A stretch of DNA of 64,000 nucleotides from Malassezia japonica (taxonomy: Eukaryota > Basidiomycota > Malasseziomycetes > Malasseziales > Malasseziaceae): assembly GCF_029542785.1 (NCBI RefSeq), contig NC_083374.1, forward strand, positions 434,001 to 498,000. Direction: 5' to 3'. The position numbers and the translations under genes are program-made. Positions 9,285 to 19,856 of the stretch are shown piece after piece. Numbering within the stretch: the stretch's first letter is position 1; the number at the start of each line of letters is the position of its first letter. A model generated the notes under the pieces. It was not told the origin of the DNA. It searched no databases and was given only the letters and a program-made list of their open reading frames with translations.

Positions 9285-12200
9285 ATGCGTTTTGGCATGC
9301 ACCACGACGAGGGGGCCGCGACCCTCGTGCGGCGTGCCGCCAGCAACGATGCGACAGCATATGGGATGTCTTACCTTGGTGCACACGAGCTTAGCGCGCC
9401 ATCGGAACGTTATGTCTACATCTTGTGGATCGTCTTGGCCTGTCTCGGTCTATTTTTAGGTTTCGAGCACTTTGTGGGCCTCACCGATCGCACGATCGCG
9501 GGTGCGGTCTGGTCCAAGTGGTCGACGGCGAACCATGTGACGCGTATCTTGCGCGATCCGCGTGGCGATCCGCGAAAGTCGGCATCACCCGGCGTGTTTC
9601 GGCGAGGCGTGCATTTTCTGCGCCGTCACGCGTTTCTGTCGTTCGATCTGGGTCGCCTGACGGCGATGTTTGTCATCTTTTTGCCGGTGGTGTGCCTGAC
9701 GCTGATCGGCGCAGACTATATCGATCCGAAGCGGGGGGTGTTTGATACCTCCGCGCCGGTGCGCCGCATGATGCAGTGGGGCATCGGGGAGAACCCGGCG
9801 GTGATGACCGAGCGGCCGAACGCCACGCTGCCGTACCACACCTGGTGGACGATCGGCAGCCGCGCAGGCGATCTCTCGAACGCGCTTACGCCCCTCGTGG
9901 TGATCTTTGCTTTGAAGCAGGCGCCATTTGCGCTCATGTCCATGCCGTACTTTGGCAGTCTCTCGGTCCATGCGCTCGCGTTCCTGCACAAGTGGGGCGG
10001 GGGGCTGTTGTGGCTCTATGCGACGATCCACACGGTCGCGTGGTGCATTCAGATCGGGACGGACAAGAGCCGCAAGCCGGACATTTGGTCGCACCTCTTG
10101 GTCGTGCCCCGCTTCCGCTGGGCGATCGTTGCATACATCTTTCTCACAGGCCTCGTTACCCTGTCGATCGAGCCGATCCGGCGGCACTACTACGAGGCGT
10201 TCTACGTGGCACACGTCGTGTGCGTGTTTGGCTTTCTTATCGCGACCTGGGCGCACCATCCGCAGCTGGGCTGGTGGATGCTCGCGGCGCTCTTGCTGTG
10301 GATGCTTGAGCGGCTCACGCGCATCGTGCGTGTGATGTGGATCAACTACAGCGAGAAGCCGGCGTCGCTCAAGCAGGCGCCCGCACATATGCCGCTGGAT
10401 ACACAGCCCGAGCGCAAGGAAGAGCCGATGCGCTCGGGTCTGTACAGCACGAGCGGCCTCGAGGCGTCGCACGCGGACCTCCCGCGCTATCCCTCGCAGC
10501 CGTACGACATGTCGAGTGCGGGCGCCTCGCGCGTCGACCTCGGCTGGGAGCACGGCTCGCAGGTTGAGGGCTCCTTTCACAAGGATGCTGCGCACGACTG
10601 GAACGATTCGGGGGACGTTGCGATGCACCCGCTCTCGATGCAGAGCAACCTTTCGCTCGCGCGCCCGGCCACGCCGCGGCACGTTGCACCGCCCGCGATT
10701 CCCGCGGCGCTTGCCGCGCCTTTTCGTCCCGTCGTCTCGCGCGACCTGCGCATGCAGCTGTTTCCGGGCTACGCATTTATCCAGCCGTTGTCGGGGCAGA
10801 TGATGCGCCTGGTGCTGCGCACCGCCTCGCCGATCCGGTGGCGGCCAGGCCAGTGGCTGTACCTGCAGCTCCCAAGCCTGTCGTGGTTCCAGAGCCACCC
10901 GTTCACGATCGCCAGCTCGTTTACCAAGAAGAAGAACGACAAGTACGGCGTCGATCCGGACTTGAACGACGTCGACCAGCTCGTCCTGCTGCTGATTCGC
11001 GCACGCGGCGGCCTTACGCGGCGCCTCTGGGACCACGTCGAACAATCTTGTCGCTCTGCCGAGCCGCAGCAAGAGTCGCTCGCGGCGTCGACCGCCTTCC
11101 CGGTCCTCGGCCAAGGGCAGGTCAAGTCAGAAGTCAAGGGCGCGTTTATGCGCGCGATTGTCGACGGGCCGTTTGGCAGCAGCGACCGCATCGACTGGGG
11201 CGCATACGCCTCGGCGGTGATCGTGTGCGGCGGCTCGGGCGTGTCGTTTGGTATCTCGGTGTTGGATCACTTGTGCCGCCAGATTGCGCGCGCGCTGCGC
11301 GGCGAACAGGTGCGGGGCATGTACGGACGGCCGTTCCACCTGCGCCGCGTTTGCTTTGTGTGGATCATGCGCGAGTTTGCGCACCTGCAGTGGGCCGCAA
11401 GCGCGATCCGCCTGTGCCTCGAACTGCTCCCTCCGCAGAATTTGACGGTGCAGATCTACGTCACGCACGTCAACCAAAAGCTCGTGCTGCCGCAGGATCC
11501 AGGGATGTCGCCTGCGCAGTCGCCGCAAATGGCAGACGCAGCGACGCCGGACGCGCCGCCGGTGCTTGCGCTTGACGTCAACGCGCCGCCGGCGGCCCCG
11601 GCGGTGCTCACGCACGAGTCGGACCTCGGCGATTTGGCGCTGAACGAGGGCGAGCTTACACAGTTCTCGCCTGAAGAAGACGCGCCGCTCTCGGCGATGG
11701 ACCGCTCGATGAACGACTACATTATGCGCGAGGGCAAGATGCGCCGCGCCAAGACGCGGCACAAGTCGATGCGGCGCCCTCGGCGTGGCCCCTCGCCGCC
11801 GTCGCGCAAAAACACCGACGACCCGTCCGCGGGCTTTGCCGAGCAGCATGCCACGGCCCAGGCCGGCGTCGATCTCGGCCGCCGGCGCCCCATTGCCGCC
11901 CCGGGCTCGCTCACGGCCGCGGCGAACCAGGCGCTGCTCAGCGAGCCCTGGTCGCAGACGCCGGCCATGACGCCCGGCACCGGCCCGGGGACGCCTATCT
12001 ACCCCAGTGGCTCGGTGACGCCGATGCGCCCAATGAGCCCCCCGGCGGCGGTGTCGGGCAGCCCCGGCGTAATGAGCCCCGCACCGATGGTGTCGAGTGC
12101 GGACGACTACTTTTCCATGTCGCCGCACGCCCCGGGCGTGCCGGGTACCAATACCTATCCCCCCCCGTCGACGGACGAAGGGCACACGATCGACATGACG

Positions 12201-12485
12201 GGTTCGTACCAAGAGCCCCGGGCGCTGGCAAACCTCGACGCGAACGAGATTTCCGACTTTGACGTCATGGCCGAGCTGACGCGCGCCGGCTACCCCAAGC
12301 TCGATGCGCTGATCCACGACGAGATGGAGCACGCGGGTGGCCGCACGCTCACCGCTGCGTGCGGCCCGGCCGGCCTCCTTGCGCTGATCCGGTCGATCGT
12401 CGCGAAGCAGATCAGTGTTCACAAGGTGTGGCAGGGCGATCTTCGCGGCCATGCGAATGTGTATACCGAGTCTTACGATTCATGA
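9285..12485 (+). CDS. Ferric reductase/NADPH-oxidase-like transmembrane oxidoreductase, with long insertions
   Basis: Membrane oxidoreductase that passes electrons from NADPH via FAD and two haems to an acceptor outside the cytosol, normally Fe3+ or Cu2+. The 1066-residue protein has a membrane segment near residues 43-62 and then the ferric-reductase core. Two haem-ligating pairs with H-x13-H spacing are visible: FLHKW to TIHT, and YVAHVV to TWAHH. The FAD-binding motif HPFTIASS lies near residue 538 and the NADPH-binding motif CGGSGVSFG near residue 649. The C-terminus has ACGPAGL and ends NVYTESYDS. Two stretches are abnormal: about 120 residues between the membrane and FAD domains, and about 245 Pro/Ser-rich residues inside the NADP domain. 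The start could also be the ATG at 9366. No intron is seen. The physiological substrate cannot be told. Confidence 0.9.
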   Translation: MRFGMHHDEGAATLVRRAASNDATAYGMSYLGAHELSAPSERYVYILWIVLACLGLFLGFEHFVGLTDRTIAGAVWSKWSTANHVTRILRDPRGDPRKSASPGVFRRGVHFLRRHAFLSFDLGRLTAMFVIFLPVVCLTLIGADYIDPKRGVFDTSAPVRRMMQWGIGENPAVMTERPNATLPYHTWWTIGSRAGDLSNALTPLVVIFALKQAPFALMSMPYFGSLSVHALAFLHKWGGGLLWLYATIHTVAWCIQIGTDKSRKPDIWSHLLVVPRFRWAIVAYIFLTGLVTLSIEPIRRHYYEAFYVAHVVCVFGFLIATWAHHPQLGWWMLAALLLWMLERLTRIVRVMWINYSEKPASLKQAPAHMPLDTQPERKEEPMRSGLYSTSGLEASHADLPRYPSQPYDMSSAGASRVDLGWEHGSQVEGSFHKDAAHDWNDSGDVAMHPLSMQSNLSLARPATPRHVAPPAIPAALAAPFRPVVSRDLRMQLFPGYAFIQPLSGQMMRLVLRTASPIRWRPGQWLYLQLPSLSWFQSHPFTIASSFTKKKNDKYGVDPDLNDVDQLVLLLIRARGGLTRRLWDHVEQSCRSAEPQQESLAASTAFPVLGQGQVKSEVKGAFMRAIVDGPFGSSDRIDWGAYASAVIVCGGSGVSFGISVLDHLCRQIARALRGEQVRGMYGRPFHLRRVCFVWIMREFAHLQWAASAIRLCLELLPPQNLTVQIYVTHVNQKLVLPQDPGMSPAQSPQMADAATPDAPPVLALDVNAPPAAPAVLTHESDLGDLALNEGELTQFSPEEDAPLSAMDRSMNDYIMREGKMRRAKTRHKSMRRPRRGPSPPSRKNTDDPSAGFAEQHATAQAGVDLGRRRPIAAPGSLTAAANQALLSEPWSQTPAMTPGTGPGTPIYPSGSVTPMRPMSPPAAVSGSPGVMSPAPMVSSADDYFSMSPHAPGVPGTNTYPPPSTDEGHTIDMTGSYQEPRALANLDANEISDFDVMAELTRAGYPKLDALIHDEMEHAGGRTLTAACGPAGLLALIRSIVAKQISVHKVWQGDLRGHANVYTESYDS

Positions 12486-12529
12486 TACCTCTGGGACATT
12501 TGTTCACCACTTTGTTTAAGTAGCACCCC

Positions 12530-14128
12530 TTATTCTATGACCACATCATAAAATTGTCGCACCATGAGATTGAGCATGCTGCCAAAGAACAGCGCGACAA
12601 ACGTCGAGTAGAACAGGATGATGTTGTACGGCATCGAAAAGTCGGGCACCGCAATGTCCAGCAGGCTCGGCGCCGCGTAAATGCGCTCGCTCTGCACCGC
12701 GTGCACCGGCGCTTGGCGGTGCACATAGGCCCACGGCCGCCCGTGCACCACCGGCACAAAGAGCGCAGGCGGCAGATCTATGCCGCGGTGAGGATCGGGC
12801 ACGTGTTCGTCATAGTGCAGCACGCGCTTGGCGATCACATAGGTGACCGTGAGCGTGCTTGCGGCGGGCACGCGCAGTGTCAGCTCCACTGCGCCGGTCT
12901 TGTTGCGCAGCTGCGACGGCTGGTAGTGCGCGTGCGCGACAAACGGCGTGTCAAAGTCGTCCCGATAGCGCACCGTCTCGTCGTCGTCCTGCGCATTCTG
13001 CACAAGCGACGTGTGCAGCGTGTGCATCAGCGGCGCGACGACCCACGGCAGCTGGTCGTAGTATTGTACGTACACCGTCTCGGTCGGCAGGTCGTTGTGC
13101 AGCGTGAGGCGCACGAGGTTCTTTTCCTGGCCGTAGCCAAGCACCTGACGACTCGCCTGCAGCGGCGCGCGCCGCAAAAAGGGGCCAGCGCGGTCCGCGT
13201 GGAAGGCGAGCGAGAAAGGCGCGCGTGTGGTATCATAGACGTGCTCGTCCGTGCGCACCGTATAAGGATTGTGCCATTCGTCATCCTCGTCGTCGTCCAC
13301 AACGCGGCCGACAGGCGTCACAGAGGCCTTGTGCGGCACGACGAGCCGCACCGCGCTCGTGTCGGCTACCGGGCATGCCTTGTCGATGCCGCGCGAAAAG
13401 AGCGTATCGAGCGTCCAGTGGTGCCCGGTGTGCTCGATCGAGGGGGGGCGCATCACGACTTCCACGCCGAGCACCACCGTGTAGCCCGACGCAGTGCGGC
13501 GCACACGCGCCGAGATGCTGTGAAACTCTGACTTGAGAATCGTATGGGGCTGTACGAGGCTCGCGAGGCCCGCGCCGCCCTTGCACGGGAGGAGCTTAAG
13601 GAGCGGCGTGATATTTTCCGTGCACACCGACTCGCTCGGCAAATAGGCGTGAAGCATCGACGCGTTTGCCGGCGCGTCGCTCCACGCGTACATTGCTGGT
13701 ACCTCGACCGAGGTCGCCTCGTCAATCGCGTCGAGCGACGCGCAAAACGTCCCTGCGAGCGCCGAGGTGAGGCGCCGCCAGCGCGTTGCGAGTGGCATGC
13801 TGTGCTCCTTGCCGAAGCTTGCCCAGACCTCGGCGCCGCTTGCGGCCGACTGGCTGCCCGCCTGTGCACCCCATGCGCCGTACTGCCAGCGTCCAGCTGT
13901 GAGCGAGAGCTGGAACGCGTCGACGTCGAGCGACGCGACGGGCTGCAGCAGGCCCCGGGGCAGGAGCCGGAAATGGTGCAGCGATGCGTCGTCCGAGTGC
14001 AGCGCAAACGAGAAGGCAGCATGCACGCGCCCTCCCGGCAGCGTGCGCAGGTCGAGCGTCTCGTTGAACGTCTCTCCCGCGACGCACGCGACAAGCGCGC
14101 CGAGCAGGGCACAGACGCCGAAGCGCAT
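12530..14128 (-). CDS. GPI16: GPI transamidase subunit Gpi16/PIG-T
   Basis: Gpi16/PIG-T is a subunit of the ER GPI transamidase, which attaches GPI anchors to proteins. The 532-residue product begins with a signal peptide (MRFGVCALLGALVACVAG) followed by FNETLDLRTLPGGRV, the conserved start of the luminal domain, and FRLLPRGLLQPVASL. Near the C-terminus are DFSMPYN and one membrane segment (IILFYSTFVALFFGSML), as in the family. The ATG at 14128 gives the signal peptide. The same frame stays open upstream into the last large exon of ROT1, which is coincidental or reflects read-through (see findings). A 12-bp palindrome with a CACGTG core lies about 20 bp before the start. Confidence 0.92.
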   Translation of the reverse strand: MRFGVCALLGALVACVAGETFNETLDLRTLPGGRVHAAFSFALHSDDASLHHFRLLPRGLLQPVASLDVDAFQLSLTAGRWQYGAWGAQAGSQSAASGAEVWASFGKEHSMPLATRWRRLTSALAGTFCASLDAIDEATSVEVPAMYAWSDAPANASMLHAYLPSESVCTENITPLLKLLPCKGGAGLASLVQPHTILKSEFHSISARVRRTASGYTVVLGVEVVMRPPSIEHTGHHWTLDTLFSRGIDKACPVADTSAVRLVVPHKASVTPVGRVVDDDEDDEWHNPYTVRTDEHVYDTTRAPFSLAFHADRAGPFLRRAPLQASRQVLGYGQEKNLVRLTLHNDLPTETVYVQYYDQLPWVVAPLMHTLHTSLVQNAQDDDETVRYRDDFDTPFVAHAHYQPSQLRNKTGAVELTLRVPAASTLTVTYVIAKRVLHYDEHVPDPHRGIDLPPALFVPVVHGRPWAYVHRQAPVHAVQSERIYAAPSLLDIAVPDFSMPYNIILFYSTFVALFFGSMLNLMVRQFYDVVIE

Positions 14129-14145
14129 GGTGGAAGGGTATCGAC

Positions 14146-14157
14146 GGCCACGTGGCC
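14146..14157. promoter_or_regulatory. GGCCACGTGGCC palindrome upstream of GPI16
   Basis: Perfect 12-bp palindrome with a CACGTG core in the 37-bp gap between the ROT1 stop and the GPI16 start. Confidence 0.45.
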
Positions 14158-14165
14158 CTACAACA

Positions 14166-14903
14166 CTACGAAGCCACACCAATGACCTGGGGTAAGCAAC
14201 ACGAGAGAAACGTACATTCATGTGCAGCGGCATCGTTGGGTACATCGCAGCAGGCCTGTACTTGAGGTACATGGACGGCTTGAGCGTGCCGTCAAACTCG
14301 TACAGCTGCAGCTTGTACGACGGCTGGCCGTAGTGCAGGTACGTCGTGATATCGAATCCTTTCATTTCCTCTTTTCTGCTGTTAGAGCGGCGACGTACTG
14401 TCCGTAGTATCCGACCTGGTCGTTCTTGCGCTCACACGGACTCGACACCTGCTGGCGGCCGTCGGGGCCGTATGGCTCGAGGATAATCCGGTTGTCGTTG
14501 AGGATCGTATAGTTTCCGTGCTGCCAAATCAGCTGCGACTGGTAACAGCCAGGACCGAGGTCTGGATGAGAGGGGAAAAGACGTACCGGTAAGCACAGAG
14601 TACTGATACAGGAGCTGCTCCCAGTATCCTGTCGTCGACCCCGGCGACGAGGACTTGAAACTGTATGACTGCCCCGAGTTCTGGGGGATATTGAACGAGA
14701 TATTCACAAGGTTAAAGTATTTCTGCGTGAGATACGCAACAACGCACCTGTCCTGTCTCGACGGCGCCAGTGCCCGTCGACCAGGTACCGTCCAGGGACG
14801 TGTCCATCACAGGAGGGTTGGGCACCTTGAGCTTTTGGCAATGCACCGTAGCCGCCGAAAAGAGCGCCGCGGCAATGTACACCCCTACAGAGGATATCCG
14901 CAT
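14166..14903 (-). CDS. ROT1: Rot1 ER chaperone, five exons
   Basis: Rot1 is an essential fungal ER chaperone that also supports beta-1,6-glucan and glycoprotein folding. It is found only after splicing four tiny introns: 14723-14747 (25 nt), 14562-14586 (25), 14379-14398 (20) and 14187-14215 (29). The 212-residue product has a signal peptide (MRISSVGVYIAAALFSAATV). It then has the family motifs GTWSTGTGAV, NISFNIPQNSGQSYSF, GYWEQLLYQY, CYQSQLIWQHGNYTI, SYKLQLYEFDGTLKP and MYLKYRPAAMYPTMPL. All four junctions keep frame and restore conserved sequence. The C-terminal membrane anchor of yeast Rot1 is not evident. The stop is 37 bp before the GPI16 start on the same strand. Confidence 0.9.
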
Positions 14904-15018
14904 AGTGGACAGAGGCGTGGAATGGAGCGGACAGCGGCACAAGCGTCTGTGCTCGCCAAGAAGTTGGTCTCTGGTAAACAGCCCCTGCGCCAATCACATG
15001 TGGCTATGCAAATCGGGG

Positions 15019-16015
15019 TCACGGAACTCCGCGTAACACATTTTGGCACTCGAACCACACGTGATCGGAGGCGAGGGCGGCGCTCAGGCCGCCCTGAACG
15101 AAGAGCTGCGTCGGAGCGCTGCGGCGCGCCGCTCGTGGCCGGACGAGCGACGTGCGTACGTGCCGACGGTTAATAGTGGAAGTAGGCAGGTGCATGCGCG
15201 AGACTCGCTCAGGGGTATCATTTGCAGGAGGCGCAGCGTCGGCCTCTTCATCGACCTCCTCCATCGCTTCTTCCTCCTCAGGAGGCGGCGCATCCTCGAG
15301 CGGCACATGCCAATGCGGTCGCGGCGTCCATCCTGGTGCGCGCAGCGTGCGCGGTGCATGGAGGAGGATACGTGTAGGTCCAATAGGCACAGATCGTTCC
15401 TGCATTGCTTCGTGCATCATGCAATGGCGCACGAGCTTGCGCTCAAGGAGCGCTGCGACCTTTTTGCGCTGCGTCTCGGCAGCCGGCGAGTCGGACGCGT
15501 GCGAGGGAGCGGGAGCGAGCACGTCCTCGAGCGACCACACCCACACCGCCTTGGCAAAGTGGAGCGACGCGCCGTGCACCACGGCGAGGTGCACGAGGTG
15601 CGGCGCGTCGTTCTGTATCGAGGCAAATGCGCCGTAAAGCTGTGCCTCGAGCTGCGTACTCGCATGCACGAGCTCGACGATCGCGCGCAGGCGCGCGTCG
15701 CGGATCCCCCGCGGCACGTCGCCAGGCACCGCCCCATTGACTGCATAGGATACTGCCGGTACAAGCACTTCGGCGTCCTCCCCTTGCTCGTCCAGCGCGT
15801 AGCGCGCGTGCAACGCGAGTGTATCGAGCGGCCTGCGTAAGCAACACGACGTACTCTGGCACTTGACCCGCGGCCCACAGCGCGTATCGCACGGCAGCGT
15901 GCGCAAACAGCGACAGAACCTTTATGAGATGCCCTGATGCCTGCTCGCCCCGCGCCTCGCGCTCCCACTGCGCCTGCAGCACGCCCTGCACCTCCAGCGC
16001 AGGGGCCCTCGCCAT
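15019..16015 (-). CDS. Putative HORMA-domain protein, Rev7/Mad2B-like
   Basis: A 324-residue protein formed by joining 15855-16015 to 15019-15832 across a 22-nt intron (15833-15854). I found no strong motif, but the order of elements resembles a HORMA domain. There is an opening helix LIKVLSLFAHAAVRYAL, a helix DARLRAIVELVHASTQLEAQ, and two hydrophobic strands (HLVHLAVVHGASL, AKAVWVWSLEDV). A helix KVAALLERKLVRHCMMHEAM, a strand GPTRILLHAPRT and a late segment TQLFVQGG follow, the last placed like the Rev7 QLYVEE seatbelt strand. Rev7 is the accessory subunit of DNA polymerase zeta. An acidic linker (PPPEEEEAMEEVDEE) interrupts the C-terminal part. It diverges from COP1 across a 114-bp spacer. 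The gene itself is fairly sure; the function is a guess from topology. Confidence 0.55.
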
Positions 16016-16036
16016 GCGGAAGCAACCCGGCGCGTT

Positions 16037-16048
16037 GGTCACGTGACC
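16037..16048. promoter_or_regulatory. GGTCACGTGACC palindrome, HORMA gene/COP1 divergent promoter
   Basis: Perfect 12-bp palindrome with a TCACGTGA core in the 114-bp spacer between divergent starts at 16015 and 16130. Confidence 0.5.
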
Positions 16049-16129
16049 TTCGCGCCAGCGCGGCCGAGCCGTCCGAGCGGGCGTCCAGACGACGGTGACG
16101 GTGCGGCGCCTGAACGTCGTGTCGCCAGC

Positions 16130-19100
16130 ATGCAGATGCTGACCAAGGTATGTGCACTCTCTGACGCAGTTTGAGTCGAAATCGAATCGGGTCAAGGGCA
16201 TTGCGTTCCACCCGAAGCTTCCGCTGCTGGCCGCGTCGCTGCACAATGGCTCGATCCAGCTGTGGAACTACCAGACGGGCACCATCTACGATCGCCTCGA
16301 GGAGCACGAGGGCCCGGTGCGTGGCGTGAGCTTCCACCCCACGCAGCCGCTGCTTGTGAGTGGTGGTGACGACTACAAGGTCAAGGTGTGGAACCACAAG
16401 ACGGGCAAGGTCCTCTTTACCCTGCACGGGCACCTCGACTATGTGCGCACTGTCTACTTCCACCACGAGCACCCGTGGATCATCAGTGCATCGGATGACC
16501 AGACGATCCGTATCTGGAACTGGCAGAGCCGCACGTGTATCGCGATCCTCACCGGCCACAACCACTATGTGATGTGCGCGCAGTTCCACCCCCACGAAGA
16601 CCTGATCGTGTCGGCGTCCATGGACCAGACCGTGCGTGTATGGGACTTTTCCGCGCTCAAGCAAAAGTCGACCACCGCACAGCCCATGTCGCTCGACGAG
16701 CAGATCGCGCGCGCGAACAGCGCGCAGATGGACCTGTTTGGCAATATGGACGTCATTGTCAAGTACGTCCTCGAGGGCCACGACCGCGGCGTGAACTGGG
16801 CCACTTTCCACCCCGCGCTGCCGCTCATCGTGTCCGCGAGCGACGACCGCCAAGTCAAGCTCTGGCGTATGTCCGAGACCAAGGCGTGGGAAGTCGATAC
16901 GTGCCGCGGCCACTACAACAATGTGTCGGCGGCGCTCTTTCATCCCCACAGCGAGCTGATTCTGTCGGCTTCGGAGGACAAGACGATTCGAGTGTGGGAC
17001 ATGGGCAAGCGCACGGCTGTGCAGACCTTCCGCCGCGAGCACGACCGCTTCTGGGTGCTGACGTCGCACCCCCGTGTGAACCTCTTTGCGGCGGGCCACG
17101 ACAGCGGTTTGATCGTCTTTAAGCTCGAGCGCGAGCGCCCGCCGTTTGCGCTGCACAACAATGTCCTGTACTATGTGCGCAACAAGCAAGTGCGCACGCT
17201 CGACTTTGCCTCTGGCAAGGACCAGGCGGTGCTGAGCATCAAGCGCCTCGGCAACCAGTACGTGCAGCCCCGCGCGCTGAGCTTCAACCCTGCCGAGCGC
17301 TCGGTGATTGTCACGTCGACGAGCGGCGACAGCGGCGTGTTTGACATTGCGCCCCTGCCGCATACCCCCCCGGCGGAGCTGCAGGAATCCGGCTCGGTTG
17401 GCAAGCGTGGTCAAGGTGCGAGTGCGCTGTTTGTCGCGCGCAACCGCTTTGCGGTGCTCCTCAAGCCGACACACTCGGTCGAGATCCGCGATCTGTCGAA
17501 CAATGTCGTCAAGACGGTCACCCTTCCCGACGAGGTCCAGGACATTTTCCCGGGCGGCACGTCGCACATTGTCTTTAGCACCCCGACGTCGGTCGCGCTC
17601 TTTGACACGCAGCAGCAGACCGTCACGGCTGAGCTGCCGAGTGCCGCGGTGAAGTACGTCGTCTGGTCTCCGGATGGCTCGATGGCCGCGCTGCTCAGCA
17701 AGCACACCATCACTCTGACGAACAAGACCTTTACCACTTCCCACGTCCTCCACGAAACGATCCGTATCAAGAGTGCGGCGTGGGACGCGAGCGGCGTCTT
17801 GCTGTACAGCACGCTCAACCATATCAAGTATGCGCTTCCCCAGGGCGATACCGGCATTATCAAGACGCTCGAGCAGCCCGTGTACCTCACGCGCGCTAAC
17901 GGGCCGGTTGTCAACTGCCTCGACCGCCAGGCGTGCCCGCGGACGATCCAGATCGACCCGACCGAGTACCGTTTCAAGCTCGCGCTGCTCCAGGAGCGCT
18001 ATGACGAGGTGCTGAGCATCATCAAGACCTCGCGCTTGGTCGGCCAGTCGATCATTGCGTACCTGCAAAAGAAGGGCTACCCCGAGATCGCTTTGCACTT
18101 TGTGCAGGACAAGACCACGCGCTTCGACCTCGCGGTCGAGTGCGGCAACCTCGACGTGGCGCTCGAGACGGCCGAGGCGATCAACGTGCCCGAGATCTGG
18201 GCGCGCCTGGGAGAGACGGCACTGAAGCTCGGCGACCACCGCATCGTCGAGCGCGCCTACCAAAAGAACAAGGACTTTGACCAGCTCTCCTTCCTCTACC
18301 TCATTACCGGCAACACGGAGAAGCTCAGCAAGATGGCGACGATCGCCGAGCGCCGCGGCAATGCCCAGAGCATGTACCACAATGCGATCTATGCCGACGA
18401 CGCCGCGACGCAGGCACGCGTGCTTAGCGGCGCCGGCCTCGACGCGCTTGCGTTTATCGCTGCGCAGAACGCAGGCGACGCCGCGCTCGCCGCCGAGATC
18501 GCAGAAAGCGCGGGCATCGACAGCGCAACGGCCTCGGCGGCGCTCGCGACGAGCGCGCCGGACGCGCCGGGCCTGCCTCCGGTCGTCACCGAGAGCTTCC
18601 AGCTGAACTGGCCGCTGGTCGACACGCAGGAGAACTACTTTGACCAGATCCTCGCGGCGAACGCCGACGGCGGCGTGATCTTTGAGGACAATGCGGTGGA
18701 TGCGCCGGCCCACGACCTCGACTCGTGGCTCGACGGCGACGCGCTCCACGACGCGGAAGAAGAGCTCGCTGAAGACGCCGCGGCGCTCGACATTGGCGAC
18801 GCGGACGAGGCCTGGGACCTCGACGAGTCAACCGTCGCGCCGGCCGAAGAGGAGCTCGGCCAGCACATTGCGCCGCTCGTCGACGCGCACGCCCTCGAGG
18901 GCTTTGCGCCAGGTAGTGCCGAGAGCGAGCACTGGCTGCGCAACTCGCCTGTCGCCGCGGACCTCGCTGCGGCTGGTGCGTTTGATACGGCGCTGCAGCT
19001 GCTCAGCCGCCAGGCGGGCATCGTGGCCTTTGCGCCGCTGCGCCCGCTCCTCTGGCGTGCGTACGCGTGTGCGCGGGCGGTTGTGCCGGGTGCGCCGGGC

Positions 19101-19856
19101 GCCCCGCCGCTTGTCCTGCACCTGCGTCGCAACAACGAGGCGAGCGAAGGCGAGCTAAGCCGTGTGCTCCCCGCAACGCCGCTCTCGGTGTCGTACCTGC
19201 GCTCGCACGAGCTGCAGGAGGCGTACAAGGCCGTGAGCGGCAACAAGCTGCCCGAGGCCGAGGTGCTTTTCCGCTCGCTCCTGCACCAGCTCGTACTGAC
19301 GCCTGCCGCGAGCGATGCCGAGGCGAGCGAGATTGCGCAGCTCATTAGCCAGTGCCGCGAGTACCTCGTCGGCATTGCGATCGAGCTCGAGCGCCGTGCG
19401 CTCGCCGCTGCTGAGCCGGACAATGTCGCGCGCAACGTCGAGCTTGCGGCGCTCTTTACGCATGTGCAGATGCAGCCGCAGCACCAGATGCTCGCGCTGC
19501 GTATCGCCATGATGGAGGCACGCCGCGTCGGCAACCTCGCGATGGCCGGCCACTTTGCGCGCCGCCTGATTGAGCTGCAGCCTCCGGCCAAGGTCGTGCA
19601 GGTCGCGCAGCAGATCCTCGCACTCAGCGACCGCCAGCCGCGCGATGCGGTGCCGGTGCCGGGCTACTCGACGCACGAGGCAGTGTACGTCGTGTGTGCG
19701 GGCAGCCATACGTTGATTCCGAACGGCGGTGCAGGTGCGATTGAGGACCCGCTTACGGGTGCCAAGTACCTGCCCGAGTATGCGGGATCCCTGTGCACCG
19801 TGAGCCAGATCAGCGAGGTCGGCCGGCTTGCGACGGGTCTCCGGAGTGTCGCGTAG
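16130..19856 (+). CDS. COP1: Coatomer alpha subunit (alpha-COP)
   Basis: Alpha-COP is a scaffold and cargo-binding subunit of the COPI coat for Golgi-to-ER transport. The first exon encodes only MQMLTK (16130-16147). A 22-nt intron (16148-16169) follows, and exon 2 resumes with FESKSNRVKGIAFHP, giving the universal N-terminus MxMLTKFESKS. The 1234-residue product has six WD40 repeats over about residues 1-310 (SASDDQTIRIWNWQSRTC and GHNHYVMCAQFHP are near-identical to other eukaryotes). A second propeller and alpha-solenoid follow, with the COPI alpha C-terminal domain in the last 300 residues. An acidic Asp/Glu-rich linker (about residues 835-890) separates them. A 12-bp CACGTG palindrome lies upstream at 16037-16048. 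Confidence 0.96.

Noticed and set aside
15417..18749. 1110-codon minus-strand open frame across COP1
   Set aside because: It is a shadow of alpha-COP, whose WD40 sequence is unmistakable on the plus strand. Its low stop density is expected in GC-rich DNA.
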